Below are positions 27,718 through 37,311 of a stretch of 64,000 bases of DNA, piece after piece. How positions within the stretch are numbered: the first letter of the stretch is position 1; each line of letters begins with the position of its first letter. Source of the stretch: DAOTZR01 sp034432595 (GTDB taxonomy: Bacteria > Chloroflexota > Anaerolineae > B4-G1 > SLSP01); NCBI GenBank assembly GCA_034432595.1, contig DAOUBT010000033.1, positions 4,830 to 68,829 of the forward strand, in the 5' to 3' direction. A program made the translations under genes and the position numbers. A model generated the notes under the pieces. It searched no databases, was not told the origin of the DNA, and was given only the letters and a program-made list of their open reading frames with translations.

Positions 27718-30429
27718 ATGAAACTCTCTTTCACACTCAACGGCAATCCGATGACGCTTGAGGTGGACGAATCCCTCACCTTGCTCCGTCTATTGCGCGA
27801 TCATTTGGGCCTGCTGGGCACCAAAGTTGGCTGCGAGATCGGCGTATGCGGTGCGTGTTCGGTGTTGGTGGATGACCGCCTGACGCGCGCGTGCCGCACG
27901 CCGGTCCGCGCGGTGGAGGGGCGCGCGGTGGTCACCATCGAGGGGCTGCTCGGTCCGGATGGCGAGCCTTCCGACCTGCAGCGCAATTTTCTCCGCTACA
28001 GCGCGGTGCAGTGCGGTTACTGCACGCCGGGGATGATTATGGCCGCGGAGGCGTTGCTGCGGCGCACCCTCACCCCCACGCGCGAGGAAATCCGTCAGGC
28101 CCTGCGCGGTAACCTGTGCCGCTGCACCGGTTATCAACAAATTTTTGAAGCGATTGAGGCCACAGCACGCGAACGGCGTAGCGGTGTGGCCGCCACGCCG
28201 CCGCCGGGACCGGTGCATGTGGATGGCGTCGCCAAGGTGACGGGGCAGGCGCGCTTTGTGGGCGACATCCGCCTGCCGGGGATGCTCTACGCGCGCGTGT
28301 TGCGCAGCCCGCTACCCCATGCGCGCATCGTGCGGTTGGATACCTCGCCGGCGTTGCAGGTGCCGGGTGTGCTGGCCGTCATCACGGCGGAGGATTTTGT
28401 GGATAAGGGACGCTTCGGCTGGCCCGTGGCGGATGCGTATGTGCTTACCCCGGATAAGGTGCGCATGGTGGGCGACCCCATCGCCGCGGTGGCAGCGACC
28501 TCGCGCGAGGCGGCGCAGGCTGGAGTCGCGGCTATCCTGGTGGAGTACGAGCCGTTGCCGGTGGTGACGGATGTGAGCGACGCGCTCAAGCCCGAAGCGC
28601 CGTGCATCCCCTCCCATCCGGAAGCCGTGGATAATCTCTGCGTGACCCACATCGTGCGTTACAATGACCCGCAGCCGTGGCTGGAGCAGGCCGATGTGAC
28701 GCTGGAGGCGACTTACGAGCTGCCGCGGCAGGAGCACGCCTACATCGAGACCGAGGCGGCGCTGGCCGTGCCCGAACCCGATGGCGGGGTGACGGTGTAC
28801 GCCAACTGTCAGAGTCCGTTTATCGCGCGGGATGTGCTGGTGCGCGTGTTGGGACTGCCACCGGAGCAGGTGCGCGTGATTCAGCCTTTTGTGGGCGGGG
28901 CGTTTGGCGGCAAGGACGACGGGGTCTATCAGACGGCGGCGCAGGCGGCGCGTCTGGCTTTGGTGACGGGCAAGCCGGTCCAACTCTGGCTTTCGCGCGA
29001 GGAGTCCATGGCCGCTTCCTACAAGCGCGAGGCGATGCGCATCCACTGGCGCGCGGGGGCGACGCGCGCGGGCGAATTGTTGGGGGCCCACATCGAGGTG
29101 CTGGTGGATAACGGCGCCTATTCCGCAGCCACGCCGCTTTCCTCCTGGCGCGCCACGGTGCACGCGGCCGGTGCCTATCGCTACAAGGCGGTGCACATCA
29201 ACACCCACGTCATCTACACCAACAACGGCTATGGCGGCGCTTTCCGCGGCTTTGGCAATCCGCCGGTGACTTTCGCCGCCGAAGTGGCTATAGATGAGCT
29301 GGCCCATGCGGTGGGCATGGACCCGTTGGCGTTCCGCCTGCAAAACGCGCTGCGCGCCGGGGATCGCACCTGCGCGGGCAACGCGCTGGAATATCCCCCC
29401 GGCCTGGTGGAGTGTCTGCGTTGGGTGCGCGAGCATTCGGATTGGGAGCGCAAACGCGCGGCTTACGCACAACAGCCCGACGATGCGCCCGTGCGGCGCG
29501 GCATCGGCGTGGCGTGCTACTTCCATGGCATCGGCCTGGGCAGCGAGGGACGGGACTACGCTGCCATCACGTTGCGCATTGGCGAGGATAACAGCGTCGT
29601 TCTGCAGGCCGGTCTCACGGATTACGGGCAGGGCAGTCGCACCGTCTTCAGTGCGTTGGCGGCGCAGGCTCTGGGCGTAAAGCTGGAGCGCGTGCAGATG
29701 CCGCGTCCCGATACGGATACGGCCCTGGAATCCGGTCCCACGGTAGCCTCACGCGCCTCCGTGGTGGGCGGCAACGCCGTGCTGGTGGCCGCGCGCAAGC
29801 TGGAAGGGATGTTGCGCCTTGCCGCGGCGGAAGCGTTCCACTGCGCACCGGAAGACGTGCAGCGCGTCGGCGAGGATTTCCTGGGGCCGGGCGAGGATTT
29901 GCTGCGCTTCGAGGAGGTGGTACGGCACGCGCGCGCTTTGGGGCTGCAGCTCTTTGCGCAGGGACGCTGGGAGGTGCCGCACAAGCATTGGGATTTTGCC
30001 AGTGGCACGGGTGTGCCCTATTTCGCCTACACGTTCGGCGCGGAAGTGGTGGAGGTGGAAGTCGAAGGCAAGACGATTCGTCCCGTGCGCCTGTGGATGG
30101 CCCACGACGGGGGGAAAATCCTCTTCCCCATGGGCGCTTACGGGCAAATGTACGGTGGCATCGCGCAGGGATTGGGCTATGCGCTGATGGAGGACTTTTC
30201 CTACACGGACGGCGTGCCCGATAAGCTCAACTTCAACCGCTACCGTATCCCGCGCGCCGGGGACATGCCGGACATGGAGGGGGTGTTCCTGGAATTCCCG
30301 GCGAGCTTTGGCCCGCTGGGGGCGAAGAACCTGGCCGAGCCGATGTTGCTGGGCACGGCGCCCGCCCTGGCGAATGCCGTCTTTCACGCCACCGGCGTGC
30401 GCCTGCGCAAACTTCCGCTCAAACTGTGA
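27718..30429 (+). CDS. xanthine dehydrogenase/aldehyde oxidoreductase-type molybdoenzyme, fused FeS and Mo subunits
   Basis: A 903-residue fusion of the 2Fe-2S subunit and the molybdopterin subunit. ATG 27718 has GGAGG upstream. The plant-type cluster uses Cys39, 44, 47 and 59; the second cluster uses Cys99, 102, 134 and 136 (CGYCTPGM, RGNLCRCTGY). The Mo part begins near 160 (GVAKVTGQARFVGDI) and has VGGAFGGKDD, GGAFRGFG and the C-terminal glutamate in KNLAEPMLLGTAPA. No FAD domain or CoxM-like gene is present; size and layout match the FAD-free aldehyde oxidoreductase of Desulfovibrio gigas. Adenine deaminase directly downstream favours hypoxanthine/xanthine as substrate, but an aldehyde is possible. 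Confidence 0.85.
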   Translation: MKLSFTLNGNPMTLEVDESLTLLRLLRDHLGLLGTKVGCEIGVCGACSVLVDDRLTRACRTPVRAVEGRAVVTIEGLLGPDGEPSDLQRNFLRYSAVQCGYCTPGMIMAAEALLRRTLTPTREEIRQALRGNLCRCTGYQQIFEAIEATARERRSGVAATPPPGPVHVDGVAKVTGQARFVGDIRLPGMLYARVLRSPLPHARIVRLDTSPALQVPGVLAVITAEDFVDKGRFGWPVADAYVLTPDKVRMVGDPIAAVAATSREAAQAGVAAILVEYEPLPVVTDVSDALKPEAPCIPSHPEAVDNLCVTHIVRYNDPQPWLEQADVTLEATYELPRQEHAYIETEAALAVPEPDGGVTVYANCQSPFIARDVLVRVLGLPPEQVRVIQPFVGGAFGGKDDGVYQTAAQAARLALVTGKPVQLWLSREESMAASYKREAMRIHWRAGATRAGELLGAHIEVLVDNGAYSAATPLSSWRATVHAAGAYRYKAVHINTHVIYTNNGYGGAFRGFGNPPVTFAAEVAIDELAHAVGMDPLAFRLQNALRAGDRTCAGNALEYPPGLVECLRWVREHSDWERKRAAYAQQPDDAPVRRGIGVACYFHGIGLGSEGRDYAAITLRIGEDNSVVLQAGLTDYGQGSRTVFSALAAQALGVKLERVQMPRPDTDTALESGPTVASRASVVGGNAVLVAARKLEGMLRLAAAEAFHCAPEDVQRVGEDFLGPGEDLLRFEEVVRHARALGLQLFAQGRWEVPHKHWDFASGTGVPYFAYTFGAEVVEVEVEGKTIRPVRLWMAHDGGKILFPMGAYGQMYGGIAQGLGYALMEDFSYTDGVPDKLNFNRYRIPRAGDMPDMEGVFLEFPASFGPLGAKNLAEPMLLGTAPALANAVFHATGVRLRKLPLKL

Positions 30430-30505
30430 GACGACAGGGCCCTGGACGTTGCCCGGACGACCGGGTAATCCGGCGAAACTTGATTGAACCATGGGAGGCA
30501 GAAGA

Positions 30506-32239
30506 ATGGAGCGCGAAACTTTGTTGCGTGTTTTGGCCGTTGCACGCGGGGATGAACCCGCCGACCTGATCTTGCGCGGCGGGCGTGTGCTGAACGTCTT
30601 CACCGGCGAAGTGCTGGAAGCGGATGTGGTCATCGCCGCCGGCCTGATAGCCGCCGTTGGCAAGGGCTATCGCGGCGAGGTCGAAGTGGATGTGCAGGGC
30701 CACTATCTGGTCCCCGGCCTGATAGACGGCCACGTCCACATCGAGTCCTCGATGGTCAGTCCCTACGCTTTTGCGCGCGGCGTTGTGCCGCACGGCACCA
30801 CCACGGTGATTGCCGATCCGCATGAAATTGCCAACGTCGCCGGTGCGGAGGGGATCCGCTACATGCTGGATGCGACAGAAGCCCTGCCGCTTTCGGTGTT
30901 TGTGATGTTGCCCTCGTGTGTGCCGGCCACGTCCATGGGGACGGCGGGCGCAACCCTGGAGGCTGATGACCTGCGCGCCCTGGCCAATCATCCGCGGGTG
31001 TTGGGCCTGGGTGAGTTCATGAATGTGCCGGGCGCGGTGTTGGGATTGCCGGGTGCGCTGGAGAAGCTGCTCGCGTTTCAAGGGCGGCTCATAGATGGCC
31101 ACGCGCCGGGCGTGAGTGGCGCCTGGTTGCAGGCTTACATGGCCGCCGGGCCACGCACCGATCACGAAAGCCTTACAGCGGAGGAGGCGCTGGAAAAGGT
31201 GCGCGCGGGCATGACCATCCTGGTGCGCGAAGCGACCGCTGCCAAAAACTTGCGCGCCCTCCTGCCGGCGATAACCCCATCCAACAGCCGCCGCTTTGCC
31301 TTCGCCACGGATGACCGCCACCCGGCGGATTTGCTCGATGAGGGCCACATTGACCATCTGGTGCGTCTGGCCATACGCCACGGCCTTGACCCCATCACGG
31401 CGTTGCAGATGGCCACCTTGAACGCCGCCGACGCTTTTGGTTTGCGCGACCGCGGCGCCCTGGCGCCGGGACGCCGCGCCGATGTGGTCGTTACGCCGTC
31501 GCTGGAAGCCTTCCGCGCCGCGCAGGTGTACGTCGCCGGTCGTCTGGTCGCGCAGGAGGGGCAGCCGGTGGGGACATGGCCTGCGCCTGCCCCCGTCCCC
31601 GACGCGGTGCGCGGCAGTGTCCACCTCACGGCGGCGCAGTTCGACTTTCGCATCCCCGCAGTGGGCGAGCGCCTGCGCGTCATCGGCATCGTGCCGGAGC
31701 AAATCATCACCGAGGCCCTGGTCATGGAACCCACCGTGCAGGGGGATGAGGTTGTCGCGGATGTGACGCGCGACGTGTTGAAGTTGGCGGTGCTGGAGCG
31801 TCACCATGGGACGGGGCGCGTCGGCCTGGGGTTGGTGCACGGCATCGGCTTGCGGCGCGGCGCTCTGGCCGGCAGCGTGGGCCACGATGCGCACAATATC
31901 ACCGTGGTGGGGGTGGATGATGACTCCATGCGCACGGCGGTGCGTGCCGTCGCGGAGCTGGGGGGCGGCCTGGTGGCGGCGTGCGGCACGGAGGTGCTCG
32001 CCGCGGTCCCGCTTCCCCTGGCCGGTTTGATGTCCGATCAGGCATTGGAAGTCGTGCGCGGGCAGATGGACGCGCTGCTTGGCACGGCGCGGGCGCTGGG
32101 TTCTCCGTTGCACGATCCCTTCATGCATTTGGGCTTCCTGGCGCTGGAGGTGATCCCGGCGCTAAAACTGACCGATCAGGGCCTGGTGGATGTGACGCAA
32201 TTTAAGTTTGTGCCTTTGTGGGAGTTGGCAAGTTCGTGA
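30506..32239 (+). CDS. ade: adenine deaminase
   Basis: A 577-residue amidohydrolase-superfamily enzyme converting adenine to hypoxanthine and ammonia; this is exactly the length of Bacillus subtilis AdeC as I recall it. ATG 30506 follows GGGAGG. Family motifs include PGLIDGHVHIESSM (metal ligands), HGTTTVIADPHEIANV, the catalytic-site region ATDDRHPADLLDEGHID and C-terminal SVGHDAHNITVVG. The product is a substrate for xanthine dehydrogenase, encoded 76 bases upstream, so the pair may form a purine-degradation step. Confidence 0.92.
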   Translation: MERETLLRVLAVARGDEPADLILRGGRVLNVFTGEVLEADVVIAAGLIAAVGKGYRGEVEVDVQGHYLVPGLIDGHVHIESSMVSPYAFARGVVPHGTTTVIADPHEIANVAGAEGIRYMLDATEALPLSVFVMLPSCVPATSMGTAGATLEADDLRALANHPRVLGLGEFMNVPGAVLGLPGALEKLLAFQGRLIDGHAPGVSGAWLQAYMAAGPRTDHESLTAEEALEKVRAGMTILVREATAAKNLRALLPAITPSNSRRFAFATDDRHPADLLDEGHIDHLVRLAIRHGLDPITALQMATLNAADAFGLRDRGALAPGRRADVVVTPSLEAFRAAQVYVAGRLVAQEGQPVGTWPAPAPVPDAVRGSVHLTAAQFDFRIPAVGERLRVIGIVPEQIITEALVMEPTVQGDEVVADVTRDVLKLAVLERHHGTGRVGLGLVHGIGLRRGALAGSVGHDAHNITVVGVDDDSMRTAVRAVAELGGGLVAACGTEVLAAVPLPLAGLMSDQALEVVRGQMDALLGTARALGSPLHDPFMHLGFLALEVIPALKLTDQGLVDVTQFKFVPLWELASS

Positions 32240-32522
32240 GATGTGCTAAACTCTAACCAACAGCACGATAACTTGGGGTCATGCATAGGCGATGAGAGCG
32301 GTTGAGGCGTTGGCGTGAACAGGCGCGCTTGAAAGCGGTCGGACGTTTCCCCCATACGCCTCATGACTCTCTATCCATAACAGGCACAGGCGAACGGAGT
32401 CGGTTCGCCCTGGGCAAGAATACGAAGCCGGCAGGTGACCTTTCGGGAGCACACGAAAAGCCGGTTGTAACACAGCGCTGTCCTTTCTGGGACGAGCAGA
32501 GGCGGTCAGGTAGGGTGTGAGC
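32240..32522. other. non-coding interval before the sensor kinase
   Basis: About 280 bases without a supported gene. A hairpin (GGCGAAC facing GTTCGCC) lies near 32389-32408. I see no match to the palindrome family, no clear terminator after ade and no clear promoter. AGGTAGGG just before the kinase start is a plausible ribosome-binding site. Confidence 0.4.
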
Positions 32523-35500
32523 ATGAAGCACATCTGGGTGGTGGATCATCATACGCCATGTACAGAGACGGTGATGGCAGCTCTGGAGGGGAGCTATCGC
32601 CTGACGCGCCTGGCACGCCTGACGGAAGCTGATGGGACGCAGGTACCGCCGCCGGACGTGGTGTTGCTGTGCGGTCTCAGCCCGGATGAGAGCGGGTTGG
32701 AGGCACTCCCCTGCCCCGTCTTGCTGGTTTACGAAGGCGCCGCGCCTCAAGTGCTTCCCCTGGGTGTAGATGGTCTGTTACCTTTCCCACGCCATCATCC
32801 CGAACTGCTGCCTGAACTGCTGGAGATGAGTCTGCACACCCTGGAAGGCTCTTACACCTTCCGCTCCGAGCGGTGGCGGCGCGGCCAGGATGTTGCGCAA
32901 CAGCTTCTGCAACACCGGGATTGGACGCACGTTTTTCAGGTCATCACCGCAAAGCTGGCGCAACATTTTTCCTATGAGCACATGGGCATCTTTCTGCGGG
33001 AAGGTGATGAACTGGTGCTGGTGGCGGAAGGCGGAAAGGCCATGGATGTGCGCGTCGGCTATCGGCAGCCCCTGTCTCTGGGCCTGGTCGGGTGGGTGGC
33101 ACGGGAAGGAAAGCCCCTGATCGTGCCGGATGTCCGTCAAGATCCGCGTTATTACGCTCCTGGTGACGAAGGCGATGCCGGGATGGTTGCCGCGGCGCTC
33201 TATCCCATTCGCGTTGGGGAGTTGACCGCGGGGGTGGTGGGCGCGGAAAGCGCGCGTGCGGATGCCTTCCCACCCGAAGCCTGCCTGACGCTGGAAATCC
33301 TGGCCGATCTTTTGGGCGCCGTGGTGCAACAGGTACAGGATTTCCGCTTGCAGGCAAAGCAGGTGGAGATCCTGAGCGCTCTGGTTGAGCTGGTGCCGGG
33401 ATTGCTGAGCGAGGAAGCGCCGGATGCGCTGTTGCAGCGCGTGGCGCAAATGGCCGTGGACCTCATCCCGGCGGCGCAGGCGGGCAGCGTGTTGCTGTTG
33501 GAATCCGATGGCTTTCACTTCCGCGCTGTGGCAGGCTACGACGAGGCCCTGAAAGCGCTGGTTCTGCCCCGTGACAACCACTTTGTGGCGGATTTGCTGC
33601 GTGGGCGGCTCATTCATGTTCACCATATTGCACGCATAGACGAGGCGCTGCTTCCCCGCGACGTGACGGGAACCTTGCATGAGCTGGGCCGTACTTCGGA
33701 TATCGAGGAAACTTTAGTGGCGCCTTTTCTGGTGCGCGGGGAGTTGCTGGGCTACCTCACCGTGGATAGCTTTGATAAGCGCCGCGCCTTCACCCCGGAG
33801 GATGAACTGGCGCTGGGCCTGTTCGCTTCGATGGCGGCGGTCGCCGTCCATCAGGCACGCCTGCGTCAGACAGAACGGGAATGGCAGGCCCTGGTACAGA
33901 CCTTGCAAGAGTTGGGAATGCGGCTTTCGGGCACGCTCGACGAGACGGAAATTATTCAGAGCCTGGGCAAAAATCTGCAGAGCGTGATTCCCGCCCACAC
34001 CATCATCATCAGCATGTTTGAGGATGATATTTTATATCTGCGCTACAGCCACGGCCTGTTGCCGCACGTCGAGGAAGAGTTGCGGCGCGGGATGCCCTTG
34101 CGGCGCTATCCCCTGGCGATGGAAGCCTTTCAGACGCGCAGCGGGTTGCTGATTGCCGATTCGACGCAGGAGCCGCGTTGGGTGGTCATGAACGGGGCGC
34201 AGGAGCTTTCGGTGCTGATTGTGCCCTTCCGAACGCAGGACGCCGTGTTGGGTTTTCTCACCCTCACGCTGGACCACCCGTATGGCTATACGGAGCAGCA
34301 TCTGAGCCTTCTGCAATCCCTGGCGGATGTGGTTGCTTCGGCGCTGGATAACGCGCGCAATTATGCCGCCTCCCGCCGGCGTGCGGAGTACCTGGACGCG
34401 CTGCGCCGTCTGGCCTTGCAGACCGGCACGCATCTCGACCCCGATGCTATTATCGCGGCGGCGCTACAGCAGGTGATGACGCTCACCACGGCAAGTGGAG
34501 CCTTGTTCTATACCTACGATCCGCAAAATCAAGTGCTCTATCCCATCCATACTGTGGGAAAGGGCGAAGTTTTCAAGGATTTGCGCATCAAGCCGGGAGA
34601 GGGCATTGTGGGCCGTGTCTGGGAGCAGCGGCACATGATGCTGGTGGATGATTATGCGCAGTGGCCCGAACGCATCGAACATCCGGCTATGTCACGCGCC
34701 CACATGACCATTGGCCTGCCGGTGGTATGGCAGGAGCAGGCTTTAGGGGTGTTGTTGGTTTTTCAGGAGGAAATAGGGCGTAAATATTCGGCAGCGGATT
34801 TGAATGTGCTGGTCTTGTTGGCCCAGCAGTTCGCCGGTTCACTCTACGCGGCGCAGCTCTATCAGGGGTTGCGCGAACAGCGTGACCGGCTGGCCGCTCT
34901 GGCTCAGATTGACCAGAAAATTATTGCGCAGGCGGATAATTCCACCGAAGCGATTCGCGTCATCCTGGATCAGGCGCTGGACCTGCTGCATTTGCCCCTG
35001 GGTCTGGTGGCATTGATGGAGCTTTTCACCGCGCCGGTGGTGTATGCGCAGGGTTTCGAGCACGGCGGGGATTTGATGCAGGCCGTACAGCATTGCTGGG
35101 CGGATAAGCGCCTGGTGTATTACCGCTTGGGGCCGGATGGGTATCAGGCTTTTGACGATCTGACGCACAGCGAGTGTGAGATGGGCTTTGTGGAGGCTGA
35201 GGACGCGCGCGCGGCCCTGATTATCCCGTTGTGGATTCGGCAACACTGTGCCGGGGCGCTTTATCTGCTGGATCGCAAGGCACATGGCTGGAGCCTGGAG
35301 GAAATCGAGCTGGCGCGCATGTTGGGACGGCAGGCCTCTATTGCCCTTGAAAAGGCGTTGCTGGTGGGAGAGTTGCAGCGGCGTCTGGCCGAAACGCAGC
35401 TCCTCAACCGCCTGGGGCAGATGGCTACGGCGACGCTGGAGCCGGAAACGATTATGCAGCAAACCTGCGCCGAAATTCGTCAGTTCTTGCGCGCCGATGC

Positions 35501-36629
35501 CGTGTTCATCGGCAAGCTGGAGTCGGATGGGGTGCGGCTGCTGGTTTCCGAACGGGCGCCGGGCGTGCCCAACACCATTGGGGATTTCCTGGGCCTCAAG
35601 GGGATGCTTTCGTTAGGGGAGGCGCTGAGCGAACGGCGGAGCTTTGTTTTTGCGGATGTGCAGGTGGAAAACCCGGCGCTGGCGAAGCTGCTGGAAAAAA
35701 CGCGCACGCGCAGTCTGCTCCTGGTACCGATGATGTTGCGCGGGGAGCTACAGTGGGTGTTGATTGCGGCCTCATTGAAGCCGGGGCACTTCCGGCAGCG
35801 CGACCTGGCTTTGTTGGAGGCTGTGGCGAACACGATCGCGCCGCCGCTGGATAACGCGCGCCTGTATCAGGAGGCGCAGGAGGCGCGGCTGCGCATCGAA
35901 GAGGCGTATGCGTCTTTGCAGGAACTCGATGCCCTTAAATCGCAGTTCATCCAGAACGTTTCGCACGAGTTACGCACGCCACTTTCGATTGTGAAGGGCT
36001 ATCTGGATATTGCGCTGGATCGCTCCTCCGGTTTGGCCTTGCCGGATGATGTGGCACATGTGTTGGCGGCGATGAACACGTACACGGAGCGCCTGGTCAG
36101 CCTGGTCGAGTCCATCACGGCGATTGAGGACATGATGGTTGGACAACTGGACTTGCGTCCGCAATCCGTGGTGGCGGTGTTGAACACCGTGGTGCAGGCG
36201 GTGAGACAGCTTGCTTTTCGCCGAAAGATCACGCTGGACTTTCAGGTGGAAGGCGAGTTGCCGCCGGTGGCTCTGGACGCGACACAGTTGGCGCGCGCGT
36301 TCGAGCATCTCCTGGATAATGCCATCAAGTTCAACCATGAGGGCGGCCATATCTGGCTGCGCGCCTGGCGACAGGGCGAACAGGTCTGGATCGAGGTGCG
36401 CGATGATGGCATCGGCATTCCCCCTGCTGAGTTGGAGCGCATCTTCGAGCGCTTCTATCAGATAGATGGCAGTTCGACGCGGCGTTACGGCGGATTGGGT
36501 CTGGGATTAGCGGTGGCGCGCGAGGTCATTGCCCGCCACGGTGGGCGGGTCTGGGCTACGAGCGACGGTCCGCAACGCGGGGCTACCTTCACGGTGGTGC
36601 TGCCGGCGTATGGGAGTGAGCTTGCGTAA
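32523..36629 (+). CDS. multi-GAF sensor histidine kinase
   Basis: A 1368-residue cytoplasmic kinase with no membrane helix; GTG 32517 would add two residues. The first ~110 residues resemble a degenerate receiver (IWVVDHHTPCTETVMAALEG). About six GAF-type domains follow (roughly 125-265, 285-445, 455-600, 625-775, 790-950 and 960-1110). A coiled segment leads to the HisKA motif FIQNVSHELRTPLSIVKGYL with His1148, then the HATPase with NAIKFNHEGGH, DDGIGIP and GLGLGLAV. No response regulator is adjacent, so it is an orphan. The GAF ligands are unknown; no bilin-type cysteine motif is obvious. Confidence 0.9.
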   Translation: MKHIWVVDHHTPCTETVMAALEGSYRLTRLARLTEADGTQVPPPDVVLLCGLSPDESGLEALPCPVLLVYEGAAPQVLPLGVDGLLPFPRHHPELLPELLEMSLHTLEGSYTFRSERWRRGQDVAQQLLQHRDWTHVFQVITAKLAQHFSYEHMGIFLREGDELVLVAEGGKAMDVRVGYRQPLSLGLVGWVAREGKPLIVPDVRQDPRYYAPGDEGDAGMVAAALYPIRVGELTAGVVGAESARADAFPPEACLTLEILADLLGAVVQQVQDFRLQAKQVEILSALVELVPGLLSEEAPDALLQRVAQMAVDLIPAAQAGSVLLLESDGFHFRAVAGYDEALKALVLPRDNHFVADLLRGRLIHVHHIARIDEALLPRDVTGTLHELGRTSDIEETLVAPFLVRGELLGYLTVDSFDKRRAFTPEDELALGLFASMAAVAVHQARLRQTEREWQALVQTLQELGMRLSGTLDETEIIQSLGKNLQSVIPAHTIIISMFEDDILYLRYSHGLLPHVEEELRRGMPLRRYPLAMEAFQTRSGLLIADSTQEPRWVVMNGAQELSVLIVPFRTQDAVLGFLTLTLDHPYGYTEQHLSLLQSLADVVASALDNARNYAASRRRAEYLDALRRLALQTGTHLDPDAIIAAALQQVMTLTTASGALFYTYDPQNQVLYPIHTVGKGEVFKDLRIKPGEGIVGRVWEQRHMMLVDDYAQWPERIEHPAMSRAHMTIGLPVVWQEQALGVLLVFQEEIGRKYSAADLNVLVLLAQQFAGSLYAAQLYQGLREQRDRLAALAQIDQKIIAQADNSTEAIRVILDQALDLLHLPLGLVALMELFTAPVVYAQGFEHGGDLMQAVQHCWADKRLVYYRLGPDGYQAFDDLTHSECEMGFVEAEDARAALIIPLWIRQHCAGALYLLDRKAHGWSLEEIELARMLGRQASIALEKALLVGELQRRLAETQLLNRLGQMATATLEPETIMQQTCAEIRQFLRADAVFIGKLESDGVRLLVSERAPGVPNTIGDFLGLKGMLSLGEALSERRSFVFADVQVENPALAKLLEKTRTRSLLLVPMMLRGELQWVLIAASLKPGHFRQRDLALLEAVANTIAPPLDNARLYQEAQEARLRIEEAYASLQELDALKSQFIQNVSHELRTPLSIVKGYLDIALDRSSGLALPDDVAHVLAAMNTYTERLVSLVESITAIEDMMVGQLDLRPQSVVAVLNTVVQAVRQLAFRRKITLDFQVEGELPPVALDATQLARAFEHLLDNAIKFNHEGGHIWLRAWRQGEQVWIEVRDDGIGIPPAELERIFERFYQIDGSSTRRYGGLGLGLAVAREVIARHGGRVWATSDGPQRGATFTVVLPAYGSELA

Positions 36630-36630
36630 G

Positions 36631-37290
36631 ATGACCCGGCTGCGATCCATGCTTCTGGCCTGCGTGACGGCGGCGCTGCTCATCCTGAGCGGTTGCGGTG
36701 GTGAGGTGCAACCCACACCGCAGCCCCTTACGCCGGTGCCCAACCTCATCCTCTTTGATACCTTTTCTCCCCCCGACCCGCGTTGGGCGACCTTTGACAC
36801 GGCGGACGGCGCGGCTTATGCTCTGGAAGGCGAGTTTTATGTGGAGGATCGCGGCAAGGGCGTGGCGGTGTATGCTCCTCTGGTGGGCGAGTCGTTGCGC
36901 AATGTGGCGGTGGATGTGGAGCTGCGGCAGGTGGATGGCAGTTTCGATAATTGGGCGGGCGTCATCTGCCGCTTGCAGGATGAGGCGAATTATTATTTTC
37001 TGGGCATCAGCGCGGACCGCTATTATTTGATTTTGACGGTGAAGGATGGCGTGGCGGAGGCTCTGGCCGGGCCGACGTATTCAACCTCCATCCTGCCCGC
37101 GCCCGCGACGAATCGCATTCAGGTGCGTTGTCAGGGTGGGGCGCTTTCGTTGATGATTAACAATCAGCTCCTCATCATGCGCACGGACACGAGTTTTGAG
37201 GAAGGGGAGCTGGCTTTGATGGCGGATGCGGTTGCCACGGGCGAGACGACGGCCGTCGCTTTTGATAATCTGGTGGTGTACAGACCGTAG
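36631..37290 (+). CDS. lipoprotein with concanavalin-like domain
   Basis: A 219-residue predicted lipoprotein. The signal sequence has a hydrophobic core and lipobox ILSGC (Cys22), then a Thr/Pro linker. The mature domain (about 40-218) is beta-rich, with FDTFSPPDPRWATFD, VDGSFDNWAGVICRLQD, YYFLGISADRYY and TAVAFDNLVVYRP, a pattern seen in DUF1080/LamG-like carbohydrate-binding folds. ATG 36631 is one base after the kinase stop; ATG 36610 would overlap the kinase and add seven residues. Tight linkage suggests cotranscription with the kinase, perhaps as an envelope ligand-binding partner, but this is inference. Confidence 0.72.
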   Translation: MTRLRSMLLACVTAALLILSGCGGEVQPTPQPLTPVPNLILFDTFSPPDPRWATFDTADGAAYALEGEFYVEDRGKGVAVYAPLVGESLRNVAVDVELRQVDGSFDNWAGVICRLQDEANYYFLGISADRYYLILTVKDGVAEALAGPTYSTSILPAPATNRIQVRCQGGALSLMINNQLLIMRTDTSFEEGELALMADAVATGETTAVAFDNLVVYRP

Positions 37291-37311
37291 CAACGCGCCG
37301 CCCACGGCGCA

